37,946 bases of DNA from Nemertoderma westbladi. Its lineage: Eukaryota; Xenacoelomorpha; Nemertodermatida; Nemertodermatidae. Both the position numbers and the translations under genes were made by a program. The stretch spans positions 1 to 37,946 of the forward strand of contig JAUCBJ010006516.1 of assembly GCA_032718475.1 (NCBI GenBank), given 5' to 3'. This document shows, piece by piece, positions 10,743-21,451 of the stretch. Within the stretch, counting starts at the first letter, position 1, and every line of letters begins with the position of its first letter. Below the pieces are notes generated by a model. The model made no database searches. It was given only the letters and a program-made list of their open reading frames with translations, and was not told the DNA's origin.

Positions 10743-11759
10743 TACTACTACTATGATCGGCATTCTGCATTGCAGCTGCATTTTTAAGAATGCTGTGCCG
10801 GCTTGTCAACAAAATTGCACCGCCACAACTCCCTATCACCCATGACATTTGCTAGATCATCCGCATCTTTAAGGCCAGTGTCCTTTAAGATGCGTCTCAA
10901 GAAAGTCATGGGCTGTCCACCATGCTTATTCACTCCATGAGGCTGCCAAAGTACAAGATTATGCACTGGCTGGTCCTCACGGCGAAAGCAATGTCCTGCA
11001 AAGCGGAGGCGATTTTGTTCTAGTGTCAAGCTTGGGGGAACCAATGAGACACCTCCAATGTTATATAGTGTCTGGTTGGAGATGTGTGCATTGTACTTGA
11101 CACAATGAACCCGGCGTAGCATTCTTGTGAATGTGCCATCCAGAGATTTGGTATCCTCAGCAGTTAGAGCCCAGCATGGACTCCCATAGAGGAGTACTGG
11201 AACTACTGCTGCTCTAAATAATCGGACCTTAAGTTTCCGATTAATTCTCGGTGACTTCCAAATCCTGGAAAGCCTATTCAAGGCTGCCCATGCCTTTCCC
11301 TTACGTATTCGAAGGTCCTCACCTGACTTCCGGATCCATGATCCCAGGTAACAGAAGTCGTCCACATGCTCAAGCATACCATCCTTTGAGCTTATGCTCA
11401 TCCGATCAGAGACTTGCTGAGGACTTTCAAAGTTAACTGTCAGAATTTTGGTCTTTCTGGAGTTAATAAAAAGACCAACACTAGAAGCAGCATGTTCTAA
11501 TGAGCTGAGGAGCCGTTGGGCTCCCTCTAATGATTCTGATAGTACTCCTAAGTCATCAGCAAAGTCTAGATCAGTTAGGTACTTGGCAGGATTTCCTCGA
11601 CTTCTGGAGCCAGTAGGTGGAGTTATCATCACCCCATCATCATTATAATGATCTAAGGACATGCGTAGAACATAGTCAACCACAATAATGAACAAGAATG
11701 GTGCAAGTGTGTCTCCTTGGAGGACGCCCCATAACACTTCAAATGGTTCTGTGTCACCG
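10743..11759 (-). mobile_element. 5'-truncated RTE-like LINE fragment inserted in LINE A
   Basis: A 1.0-kb minus-strand insert flanked by a 9-bp direct duplication. On its own strand it begins abruptly inside the reverse transcriptase, as expected from incomplete reverse transcription. It ends only about 40 bp after its stop codon with a short ATAGTAGTAGTA tail. A very short 3' UTR and trinucleotide tail fit the RTE clade. The coding part has no stop, so the insertion is not very old. Confidence 0.9.
10784..11759 (-). CDS. RTE-like reverse transcriptase, C-terminal fragment
   Basis: The last 325 or so codons of an RTE-type ORF2. Visible in order: GVLQGDTLAPFLF (RT motif), LDFADD with the two catalytic aspartates (FADD at 11552-11563), KTKILTVN, LGSWI, the RTE-typical GKAWAALNRLSRIWKSP with KVRLFRAAVVPVLLYG, and the C-terminal block with RLRFAGHCFRRED. 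The endonuclease and RT fingers are missing through 5' truncation. An open frame appears to extend leftward on the minus strand to 11911, but 11760-11911 belongs to LINE A and is not part of this protein. There is no start codon, and the fragment is not expected to be expressed. Confidence 0.9.
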
Positions 11760-11768
11760 TCAAAAAAC
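11760..11768 (+). repeat. Target site duplication of the RTE-like insert (right)
   Basis: TCAAAAAAC, second copy of the 9-bp duplication. LINE A coding resumes directly after it. Confidence 0.85.
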
Positions 11769-12192
11769 AAGAAAGCCTCAACATCTATACCTTGTATCAA
11801 AATGGGAGACTCACTGCTGTACGATGATGCAGAGAAAGCAATCGAGTTCAACAATTTCTTTACCCATATTGCTGATACGCTAGTGGACAACCTTCCTCCT
11901 GCTGATAGCAACTACAAATTGCAAGTAGAAGAATACTATCGCAGGAAAGGAATTTTCCCCAACTCTTTTTCCCTTTCACCGGTAGACTCTGAATCTGTCC
12001 GAGTTATTCTATCCCAACTAGACGTTAGTAAGAGCTGTGGGCCTGACAACATACCTGCACTTATCCTGAGAGATGGATGTAGCTATCTTCTACCTCTAGT
12101 AACATATATTATAAACTTGTCAATCTCCACAAATACCTTTCCCAGCATTTACAAAATAGCCAAAGTAATCCCAATTTTCAAAAAAGGAAGCT
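11769..12192 (+). CDS. LINE A ORF2, part 2: linker and start of reverse transcriptase
   Basis: Continues the ORF2 frame after the RTE-like insert. It carries the conserved pre-RT region EFNNFFTHIAD, then SKSCGPDNIPALIL (RT N-terminal motif) and KVIPIFKKGS. The sequence is cut at 12192 by the 5' LTR of LTR-1. The codons GGA AGC at the break are rejoined at 31564 with AAC ATT CAG and lead into NFRPIS, the next expected RT motif. There are no stops or frameshifts in this segment. Confidence 0.93.
12188..12192 (+). repeat. Target site duplication of LTR-1 (left)
   Basis: GAAGC, repeated at 31559-31563 directly after the 3' LTR. Confidence 0.92.
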
Positions 12193-14038
12193 GTTGCGAT
12201 ATATGGCGCTGTGTACTAAACAACCCGTTATACAGTATAAAATAAGTTAGATAAGTGCGTATTGATATGCAACCGTAATAATTAGATAGGGTAAATAAAA
12301 GATACACAAGTTCATTTTATATTCAGTCGATTTTATACAGTATGTAGCCCTATTTACGTCATTTTATAATAAAACCCTGATATATTCATTTGCGGTGGCA
12401 AAATTCTTTAAAACAAAATATGAATTTTGCCGTTTTCCAATATCTATCGAATCTAATACATTTGTGCTAATTTTATTTACATTTCCCTATAAATCGATGT
12501 TTGTGCTAAAATAACGCCTAAATTGTGCTTTTAATAATCGCCAAATTAAGTTGAGGCGATTACGTGCATTAATGATCCCAAATTGAGTTCTGCCCACTGG
12601 TTGGTCGAAAATCCAGCTGAGACAACCCTGGATGTCGCCTGATCTGAGCAAATTTGGACTTTGCGTCATTCCTACAGTTTAGCAGTAGCCATCTTTATTC
12701 TTCGTTTTTTGCACTTCCGTTGGTTGTAAATGTTGCTGCTTTCTTCATACATTTGTGACTTTTGAATATGATTACTGCTTAGTCTGACTGTTGATTTTAT
12801 ATTTCTGATTGCAAATATAATTGCCGCAATGTAGTGAACCAAAATCAACGTTTGTTTCCTTCGACTGTCTGATTGGTTTTTACTATGTTTGCGCCGTTAC
12901 GGCTGTACGGTAACTGCCCTCTTTTACATGTTGGGCTAGTGTAGGGGTAGGCGCCGCAGGCTCACTGTTTGGAAGCGACGGGAGAAGTTGGAGGATCCAA
13001 TGCACGGCACTACCGGCGGGGCTGGTGGCTGCGGTTGGCTGAATTAAGTTTAGGACCGAGGGCCGGTCGCCATTAAGGCTGTAAGGGGCAAGGCGACCTA
13101 GATCTTGTCTCTCAGATTTGCTATTAGGCTAGCTAGGTTTAGGTAGAAAGATCACATTGATCTGGGGTGACCTTAGCCGTTTATGCTAATGCTACGTTTA
13201 TGCTAATGCTACGTTTATGCTAATGCTACGTTTATGCTAATGCTACGTTTATGCTAATGCTACGTTTATGCTAATGCTACGTTTATGCTAATGCTAATGC
13301 TAATGCTATTTATGTGTAATGTTTTAGATAGGTGCTATATACCGTACCTTGATTGTTTCTGTTTTCTATTTATGCTTGTTAAATTACTGTTAGCTCCAAT
13401 AATACGGTATTTAGGCTGTCTTTAGTCTTTAGTGTAGCCCAGTAACGTAACTAATTAGCGTTACAAATTCTGGAATACCTAATAATTAGTTCGCAACCCC
13501 GTACATTTGAGTAAATGTAGTTTATGTATGATAGTATTTAGAATAAAATAAGGACTTCGTACGCTGCATAGCGGAGAATAGTTAGTTATTTACACTTTGG
13601 AAATACAGAAATATCTTTGGACAAATTTACACTAGGCAGCTAGGTGGTTATCTAAAAAAATAGCGGGTTTGCAAGTCTACAGTAGTTGCAAGCGTAGCGA
13701 GCAGTAATATAGCTGATTACAGTCAGCGCTAAGGGCACCAGGGTTTAGGTAAATAATTTCCCCCCTTTTGCATTATTAAATATTCTCACATTCAACATTT
13801 GTCCGCCTGACGAACTGCTTTATTTCTCTGTGAAGGGTGAACAATTGGAGTGTTAAGTCACCAACACTCGTATTAAGTAGCTTGGGAAGCCAAATCAGAT
13901 TTATTGTTTTGGTTGTTTCTGTTTCGGCTTGTGTTTAGGGCAATTAGCTTGGTATGTTATAGTTTGATTAACCTCATTGTTTCATTCGAAAATACGAACA
14001 TATCAAAAGGAAGAATCCCCTTTGAGATTTCTTTAACA
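12193..14038 (+). repeat. LTR-1 5' long terminal repeat, 1846 bp
   Basis: Matches 21452-22450, 29863-29922 and 30828-31558 in order. It holds a 17-bp minisatellite at about 13180-13310. The 3' copy has three fewer minisatellite units and a 4-bp gap near CTAGGCAG. AT-rich with no supported gene; the 60-codon minus-strand frame near its start also appears in the other copy only because the LTRs are duplicates. Confidence 0.95.
13180..13310 (+). repeat. 17-bp minisatellite within LTR-1
   Basis: About six full copies of TTTATGCTAATGCTACG followed by truncated CTAATG repeats. The 3' LTR has only three full copies and was hit twice by insertions at this array. Function unknown; it could carry promoter or enhancer sites. 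Confidence 0.9.
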
Positions 14039-14901
14039 GTAAACGGCTTTTATTTTTTTTGTTCACTATTCATAGAGAATACAGTAATTCGTTAGGCTCT
14101 TAGGGTAAATTGTAAAATTAGTAAATTCAATATTAGTAGCTAGGTTTGTGAGAATTCAGTTTCGGCCAAAATTATTTATATAATAAAATTTAGGGTTTTA
14201 GTACCGGTATGTTGGATAACCGCTTAATTATTTTATACCATCTGGAGATACATGGCGAGATGGAACTTCTGATGCTGGGGTTTGTGTGGGTCTACGGGTT
14301 TGGTTCGCAATCAGCAACGAGTCTGAAGCCTAGGACGCGGAATCTCACAGCGAACAGGGTTAGTTGTTCTGTTGGTACCAGTGTGTTTGTGGAAGCAGTA
14401 AAAAATTTCCGGTTGTTTGACTGCGAAACTGAACTCATTTTATTAGTTAGGTTAGTTAGGTTTAGCCGGCCATGGTGTTGGAGAGAGAGAGAGTGTCGCA
14501 ACCTGAAGGTGTAGCCACGCGCTAGTGGATACATATAATATTTAAAAATAAAATTACGTTGATTTTGAGCTATATATAAAATTAGAAATATTTTGGGTGA
14601 CAAATTTAATTTTTGAATTTTTGAATTAGATTCAAATTATTTTCGTGTCATACCGGTATTTAAATGCTGTATAATAGCTATAGAGCTACATTTTGTTTAA
14701 ATATTATAGTGGTATTTACCATAATTATATACAATTAAATTCATAATATTTTTTATTGTGAATTAACAAATTTGATATTTTGAGACAAAATAAATTATTT
14801 TGACAAATAATTTAATCGAAATTTCGATTAAATTAATATATATCTCGAAATTTTGCGAGATTTTAGCCGAAAGGCAAATAACTATATATATACTTTAAAC
14901 A
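14039..14901 (+). other. LTR-1 leader between 5' LTR and gag
   Basis: An 863-bp AT-rich leader with no supported gene; a 101-codon frame at 14209-14514 has no protein-like features. Just before gag are two consecutive inverted repeats: a perfect 28-bp palindrome at 14808-14835 with arms TAATTTAATCGAAA, and ATCTCG/CGAGAT at 14842-14847 and 14856-14861. These could fold in RNA, for example for packaging or translation control, but that is inference. Confidence 0.6.
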
Positions 14902-17900
14902 ATGAGTGTCTCAGAGAAGGAGGCACTAGAGGACAGCTATGAGACAGCGGCTGGACCGCCGACTGATGATAGTGTCAATATAACTGTTGACGACAATGCC
15001 GATTATGACGACGCAGCGAGTGACGTTGACGTAAGTGAACAGGAGGATGAGATAGTAACCAGTGAAGAAGACCAAGGTGAGGTAATATTATTAGGGTCCC
15101 CTACCACTACTGTAAGGAAGGATTGTACAGCAGCCCGGCCAGAGGTGAGTCATAGGGAAGGAAGTATAGCAGAAGCGAGAGCCCGGAGCCCGGTTTCCAG
15201 ACCTGTGGGTATGGTAAGTGCCGTGGCCCCAGCGGCTGTAAGGAGTACCCGTAGTTCCCGAAATAATCCCTCAAGTCCACCGAGTGTAAGTCAGGTAAGC
15301 GAGAGAGAGGTAGACATCGCGATAAAGAAGAAACTTCGCGCGCATGCCGGACATATAACCCGGACGACGGACAAAGTAAGGAAGATGCTAGCCGACTCTG
15401 GTAACATCGGAAGGGAAGGGTTAGTAGAACTTAGAAGGGGATATAACTCAGCGTTATTTAGGCAAACGGAGGAGCTTGCAGTCCTAGCGAAGAGAGCAGT
15501 GGAGTCCCAGTCGAGCGACGTGGCGACGAGGGTTTACGACAGGGCTTTGGCGGCCTTGTTAGAGCATCGCGCGTTATCGGAGCGATTCCTACGAGTTAGG
15601 ACAGAGAACTGGTTGCTATGGGCATCACAAGCGCAGGCGACTCAGGTAAGTGACGCAGAGTCGAGGAACTTAGTGGAGCAGGAAGAGATCCAAGACAAGG
15701 AAGAGAGAAGGTATCAGAGGGAAGTTACCAGCTGGCTAATGCAGAGTGGAGTGGTGGTACCGGGCCAGGTGCTACCGACGACGGAGAACATCCAACAGAG
15801 GACGTTAACTCCACCCGACAACGCATCTAGAGACAGCGGCGATTCTCAGGTTAGTCACGCGCGAGGGAAGGTTATATGCGCTAGATCCCTTGTTTCTCAC
15901 AACTCGGCGGAGGAGAGAAGAAGCCGACTAGACGAACAACAGGCAGAGGTCTTGCGTGCATCGGAAGCACGGAAGGAAGCCGAGCGAGATCGGGAGCGCA
16001 CCCGGAAGTTAGACGCGAAGCTGCGAGAGTTGGAAGACATAAGTAAGCGTGAGCAAGCTGAACGCGAACAGGAAGAACGCGAACTCCAACTCGAGCGCGA
16101 ACGCGAAGAGAAGGAACTCCAACTCGAGCGCGAACGTGAACGGAAGGAACGCGAACGGAAGGAGCGCGAACTCCAGCTCGAATGGGAACGGGAAGCCAAG
16201 GAACGCAAACAAAGGAGACGCGAACTTCAACTCGAACGCAAGCGCAAGGAGCGCGAACTCGAGCGCGAGAGGGAACGACGCGCATTGTACGAAGAGAAAG
16301 CGCGACTGGAAGAAGAGAGCGCAGCGAGACTCGCAAGGGAAGAAGAACAACGCAAACTGGCGCAATTGGAAAGTGCGAGACTAAACTTAGAAAGCGAAGA
16401 ACGAACAAGGAAGGCGAATGAAATTGCCGAAAGGGGGATGCAAATGATTGAAGAATGTGGGGCGAGTGTAGGTACCGAGTTGCGAGACCTGTTCTCACAG
16501 CAGAAGGCCGAACAGGAGGCGAGAACTCCGGTTATACGTGAGTCAACGGCGACCAGAATTCCTATACCCGGTCCAACTATTACAAGTACTCGGATCGCTA
16601 AACCATTTTCTACATATCGCACGCCAGTTGGTATTAGTGCTTCACCCATCGTGCAGGATCCATGCCATCAGGACAGCGCGCCACGACGCAACTATTATCG
16701 GGATGAAGGGGAGTTTATAGAAGAAACTCAGAGAGGCCGAGTATTGGGCGAACCGAACCCGCGGGTTTGGAACATGCGGATGGATCGCCGACCCAGTTTG
16801 ACGGAGAACTTCCGGGTTAAACTGGAAGAGGGATCATATGAGAGACAGCGGATTACCCAAATAGAGCCGACAGTTCAGCGGAACCCTAGCCAGGAGTTTA
16901 TTACGAGGGAGGAGTTAAGTGCCAGTTTAGCGCAAGCTATATCGCCGCACATCCAACCTATAACGGACATGCTTAGTAACTTACAGTTAAGGGAAGCAGC
17001 CCAGGTAAGAAGTAATTCTAATCCTAGCAGGCAAGAACTAGATAGAGTCCAACCTGGCGCACGAGTACGTATATCGGAGGCAACAATACCACCAAGACCT
17101 CAGGTAAGAACGCCCGTCCCTATGATCCACAATCCCGATTTTGAACATTCGGCGGAAAGATTTATACAAGAAGCTTGGGTCAGGGCCTCGGCGCATAAGC
17201 CGACGCGAGCACCGAGAACCGACACAAACTCGAGCGATGAAGAGCAAGAATTGAGACGTCAGAAGTCCCAAAACCGGAAGGAAAGAAGGACCGACGCGGA
17301 GCAGGTAAGGATGAATCCCCGGGAAGGGCCCAGACTCGACAACCCTGCAGAGTTGACCAACATATTAATCCGGAATGACGCCACCCTTCGGGATATTGGT
17401 AAGTTTGCTGCTAGGCAGGGATTGCCGGCGCAACAACTTCAGAGGTTTATGGGCAACCATAAACACTGGAGGACATTTAAGACTTATGTCAATGAGCAGT
17501 TAACTAACAGTACCTTTACCCCCAATGAAAAATTCAATTACTTATTGCAAATGCTCCATCGAGAGCCAAGGACCATTGCCGACAATTTCGTCGGGAATGA
17601 ACATGCATTTGAACTAACAATGAAGACCCTTAGCGACGTCTATGGGAATAAAACCAAAATGGCACAATCAATAGTAGAGGATTTGGGCAAGGGTGGAAAA
17701 ATTACAACACCGTTGGAACTGTTAAACTTGGCCAACGCCATTACAAATGCCCTAGATATTTTAAAAACAGTGAATCTACCACACTATGGTGATCACGCGG
17801 AGGTTTTAAAGAGTATAATAAGACGCCTGAACTTTCGTTATCGGCAAAAATGGCGGAAATTAGAGAACAAATTGGAGGGTCAAGATAAAGTGTTAACACT

Positions 17901-19005
17901 CAGACATATTCACGATATGATAGCAACCGACGCTATCGCAGAGATGAAGTCAAACTTCTCAGAGGAGAATATGAGAGAAACAAAACCTGCTTTGGGAAGG
18001 TCTATGGTAAGTGTCAATGAAGACAGACAGTCTGTGACATTTAACACAGTAGACAAATATAACCAGAGTAACCATTCCCCCGCCTTGAGATCAGACTCGC
18101 GAGTCTGGTCAGGTGAGAGGTCAGACAGACCTAGTATAAAGCAACAGGATTTGCCAGTTGGATTTGTGGGATGCCAGTTCTGCTTCTTAAAGAAAGTAAG
18201 GTCAGACGACCACAAGTTGGAAAATTGTAGGCGCTTCAAAGAACTGAGCTCAGAACAGAGACGGATTCAAGTGCGGACGTTAGATACCTGTTGGGCATGT
18301 CTTGCTCCAGGTCATGTAAGACGCCAGTGCCCGAACAGTGGAAACGGATGTGTAGAGTGTGGCAGATTACATCGTAAACTGCTACACGCCGATTTCCATA
18401 CTCCTACAAATCGTTATCTACAGGAAAACTCGGATAAAGTGAGAGGTAAGATAATAGCTACATCTCTATACTCACGCGAGTCCATAGGCCCTCCAGACAT
18501 AGATGTCTCAAGAAGAGATTGTAAAGACCATGATGAAAACGCTAGTGACTCAGAGGAGGAGTTATGTTCTGATAACGACCAGTTAGAACACAGTTATTAC
18601 ACTGAAACAGATAGTGATTATACCCCTGAGGATGATATCGAAGAGCGCCATTTTGGTGCTAAAAGTGGGTTTAACAGACACAGAATGTTCCTAAGTGACG
18701 TCATTACATATACCTACATAACAGAGGGTCAGAACTTAGATACGTCTCAAGTAGGTGTTGTGGTGCGGCCTAGAGACTCATTGGAGCGGCCTAGAGACTC
18801 AGTGGATCGGCCTAGAGACTCATTGGAGCGGCCTAGAGACTCATTGGAGCGGCCTAGAGACTCAGTGGAGCGGCCTAGAGACTCATTGGAGCGGCCTAGA
18901 GACTCATTGGAGCGGCCTAGAGACTCATTGGAGCGGCCTAGAGACTCATTGGAGCGGCCTAGGACTCAGTGGAGCGGCCTAGAGACTCATTGGAACGGCC
19001 TATAG
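14902..19005 (+). CDS. gag: LTR-1 Gag, BEL/Pao-like, C-terminus frameshifted
   Basis: A 1367-residue structural polyprotein that would form the particle and bind RNA. Residues about 1-130 are acidic and disordered. A helical region follows, then a long Glu/Arg coiled coil at about 335-515. Residues about 817-1035 match the BEL/Pao Gag core (WRTFKTYVNEQL, then EKFNYLLQML). Paired zinc knuckles start near 1089 (CQFC, then CWACLAPGHVRRQC and CVECGRLHRKLLH). The tail has 7-residue RPRDSLE repeats. At about 18958-18966 one repeat has lost 2 nt, so the protein ends early at 19005. In the undisturbed frame the repeats lead to a tail with TTRSGR and a double stop (TAG TAA) just after 19108. The Gag is much longer than usual. 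Five CAGGTAAG splice-donor-like octamers lie inside the gene. No protease DTG motif was found. Confidence 0.85.
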   Translation: MSVSEKEALEDSYETAAGPPTDDSVNITVDDNADYDDAASDVDVSEQEDEIVTSEEDQGEVILLGSPTTTVRKDCTAARPEVSHREGSIAEARARSPVSRPVGMVSAVAPAAVRSTRSSRNNPSSPPSVSQVSEREVDIAIKKKLRAHAGHITRTTDKVRKMLADSGNIGREGLVELRRGYNSALFRQTEELAVLAKRAVESQSSDVATRVYDRALAALLEHRALSERFLRVRTENWLLWASQAQATQVSDAESRNLVEQEEIQDKEERRYQREVTSWLMQSGVVVPGQVLPTTENIQQRTLTPPDNASRDSGDSQVSHARGKVICARSLVSHNSAEERRSRLDEQQAEVLRASEARKEAERDRERTRKLDAKLRELEDISKREQAEREQEERELQLEREREEKELQLERERERKERERKERELQLEWEREAKERKQRRRELQLERKRKERELERERERRALYEEKARLEEESAARLAREEEQRKLAQLESARLNLESEERTRKANEIAERGMQMIEECGASVGTELRDLFSQQKAEQEARTPVIRESTATRIPIPGPTITSTRIAKPFSTYRTPVGISASPIVQDPCHQDSAPRRNYYRDEGEFIEETQRGRVLGEPNPRVWNMRMDRRPSLTENFRVKLEEGSYERQRITQIEPTVQRNPSQEFITREELSASLAQAISPHIQPITDMLSNLQLREAAQVRSNSNPSRQELDRVQPGARVRISEATIPPRPQVRTPVPMIHNPDFEHSAERFIQEAWVRASAHKPTRAPRTDTNSSDEEQELRRQKSQNRKERRTDAEQVRMNPREGPRLDNPAELTNILIRNDATLRDIGKFAARQGLPAQQLQRFMGNHKHWRTFKTYVNEQLTNSTFTPNEKFNYLLQMLHREPRTIADNFVGNEHAFELTMKTLSDVYGNKTKMAQSIVEDLGKGGKITTPLELLNLANAITNALDILKTVNLPHYGDHAEVLKSIIRRLNFRYRQKWRKLENKLEGQDKVLTLRHIHDMIATDAIAEMKSNFSEENMRETKPALGRSMVSVNEDRQSVTFNTVDKYNQSNHSPALRSDSRVWSGERSDRPSIKQQDLPVGFVGCQFCFLKKVRSDDHKLENCRRFKELSSEQRRIQVRTLDTCWACLAPGHVRRQCPNSGNGCVECGRLHRKLLHADFHTPTNRYLQENSDKVRGKIIATSLYSRESIGPPDIDVSRRDCKDHDENASDSEEELCSDNDQLEHSYYTETDSDYTPEDDIEERHFGAKSGFNRHRMFLSDVITYTYITEGQNLDTSQVGVVVRPRDSLERPRDSVDRPRDSLERPRDSLERPRDSVERPRDSLERPRDSLERPRDSLERPRDSLERPRTQWSGLETHWNGL
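18768..18998 (+). repeat. In-frame 21-bp repeat encoding RPRDSLE
   Basis: Eleven copies plus a partial copy of a 21-bp unit coding for RPRDSLE or RPRDSVE. The tenth copy has CCTAGGACTC instead of CCTAGAGACTC, a 2-bp loss that throws gag out of frame. Confidence 0.95.
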
Positions 19006-21451
19006 ACTTCTTGGATCAAGAGACATACGTGACCACAAGATCTGGAAGGGTTAGCTATGACATAAAAAGCCACCCCTACAGATTGCGCAAGGAGCTCCAG
19101 GGTCCCAGTTAGTAAGTAACCGACAAGAAACGACCACACCAGTGAAGCCTTCGGTTTACAAATCTGCGGATTTGGATTCGAAGATTCCGTCAGTGGGATT
19201 GCAATTGTCACCAACACGCATTGAGACAGGAGACTATAACTTGTCTTCTGCCTCAATACAAAATTAATGCCAGAAACGCAGATTCACTTCATATGCATTC
19301 CTCATATGCAAATACTTGGAAATGCATAGGAGCGGGTTTGTGGAGAATTGCGTTTGAAAATATGTTGGTGGGCATCGAATAAGATTTTTTTTGCATTTGA
19401 AAATTTGAAAGTTAAAAAATTATAATTACAGTTGAACCCAAGACAAATTCAAATGTAGAATAAACATGTGAACATGTTTATAGGAGTATAGTAATTTTGA
19501 AAGTCGTGACAAGTTGGAAGATATAGTATCTAAACACCATGGTTACGGCTATTATATTTAGGAGTGTAAATTGAGTTCAGTAGATTCCACAGATTGGTGC
19601 CAACAGTACAACAACCAAAGGTGCTAAAGGTTAGTAGCACCAGCGACGTACACAGACCCCACTCAGTAGTTTGTAGTGGAGAGAGGTGTTCGATAATCAA
19701 ACCCGTGGGTTTGGTATAGTCGAGCGCCCCAAATAATGTCTGTTCTAACTACTGTATTCTAGTACAAGTATTTGGGGAGTAATTTGGGCATCAAAAAAGT
19801 GAGTCGGTCACAGCCAGTTTATCTCCAAAGTTTTTGCGCTAATAGATATAGACGTTAGCTTAGGAATGAGACGGGATCTAGAGAGCCGAACCTGAACTGC
19901 TGGAAGGCGGGCCAGGTAGCTTGGGATGTCGAGCCAAGACTGGTATGGGCTTTATAGCTCATTTATTGTCTAATTGGGTCTAATTGTCTAATTTTAAGTT
20001 GAAGACGCAGAAGAAGTATGAGGAGGCGTACGGTGAATATAACACGCCGCCGGGAGCTGAGTTCAAATCCCATTTCAAGTGACAAGCATTGGTATATTGG
20101 AACATTTGCGCACCACCTCGTGTTTCGTTGCAGTATTATCTATTGTTGGAATCAAACACGGTAACTTGCTTGATAACAGACATAGTCGCGAGAATTTTGA
20201 AGCGCCATCTGTTGGTGTTTGGAGGAGCCCAGAAGGACGAAAGCGATCCGATGAGTAACCCGATGATAACCGTCGATTTTAGCAGAAAGAAACCCCCAAC
20301 GTCTGTTACACCGACGACTACGATTCCGGATCCTTATATAGTGAGATTGGAACTCATACTACTCCTGCCTTAGTGGAGATGTCCGCCGCCATTTCGCCTG
20401 ATCGAGCGCATAAAGATTTGGAGGCGTGGCACGAAGCGGGTTTGGAACTCTCGAGTCTTTTGTCAACATTCGACCCGCAACATCCGGAGATAGATGAGGC
20501 AAGATGAGGTAAAGATACGACGCGAAAAGACAACGCAAGCTGTTCCGACATCCAGTAGACTCGCGCCATCCATCCGTCTACTAACCATACCCACGATCCG
20601 CGATTTATACGATATTTTACTCCAAATTATTTCGGGAAGTTTCGACGAACGCATTATTAAGCCCGAATATGTCCAATCCTTTATATATCATCGTCGCTCT
20701 GATATATACGTCTAGATTTATTGCCCCCCATCACAAGTGGATTTTAATATATGTTATACTTATTTTTCATTTGATTTAGTTTAGACAGAATTTTTTTTTA
20801 TATAAAAAAGAAGGCCGAAAAATATTGAAAGGAAATACTTTTACTTTATAGTCCGTTGGAAATAGTAAATACTTTATACTATATTTGATTTGTGTATATG
20901 ACTTTATTTGCTCTAAAGTTTATTGAAAGAGGCAAAGGAAGTGATTGGGGAGACAAACCCGCGGGTTTGGCTTACTCCTTTCACTTACCTGAGCAATCAT
21001 CAAACCAAGATGATTTGCGTTTTTATAAGAAATTAAAGTAAAGTCCGAAAATGAAAGAAATTATTACGTATTTTATATTTAATTTGATTATCGGCCTTTA
21101 ATGCAATTTAGTTAAAAATTTAGCCTCAAATACGTTTTATATTTTAGTTCTTTTGTTATTATTGTTCTCTATAATTTGAGATGGGAAATGGGGGACATTG
21201 TCCTAGCCATGTTCCATTTCAATAAGTAAATTGTTAATTTGTAAATAATTCGAAGGAAGTATATTTTGTAATCTAATTTGTATTTGTATGTAATAATTTA
21301 TGCAGTAAAGGTAGCAATATTTTGTATGTATTAGAATTATAATAGAACCAAGTTTATTGATTTATTTGAAAGTAAATTTTATTTGTTATTCCACACCGCC
21401 ATATTTCTTCTACAATTGGAGAGAAACATTTACATGTTTCCCTTGGAGCGG
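19006..21451 (+). other. LTR-1 internal region after gag, no pol
   Basis: About 2.4 kb with no RT, RNase H, integrase or protease motif on either strand. The first 110 bp encode the displaced Gag tail containing TTRSGR, which resembles the Thr-Arg-Ser-Gly-Arg stretch common near integrase C-termini. Later an open stretch at 20283-20508 ends at TGA and an overlapping frame at 20494-20715 may continue it; no homology is recognised. A GAACCCGCGGGTTTGG-like palindrome occurs here at 20955 and, with one change, at 19699, as well as inside gag at 16756. The last 700 bp are AT-rich with no gene. Confidence 0.6.
20283..20715 (+). pseudogene. Possible small broken ORF after LTR-1 gag
   Basis: One frame opens after a TAG at 20280-20282, has an ATG at 20379 (MSAAISPDRAHKDLEAWHE...) and ends at 20508. 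The neighbouring frame from 20494 (MRQDEVKIRRE...) runs to 20715. Both have balanced, amphipathic composition, so a single accessory protein with a frameshift is possible. No family recognised and there is no second copy to compare. Confidence 0.3.

Noticed and set aside
11760-11911. Leftward extension of the RTE-like frame on the minus strand
   Set aside because: This DNA is LINE A coding sequence on the plus strand; the insert ends at 11759 by the target duplication.
12487-12669. 60-codon minus-strand frame in both LTR-1 LTRs (also 21747-21929)
   Set aside because: Same reason: LTR duplication, short, no motif.
15881-16649. Several minus- and plus-strand frames of 80-205 codons over the gag coiled coil
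   Set aside because: Low-stop shadows of the Glu/Arg codon bias of LTR-1 gag.
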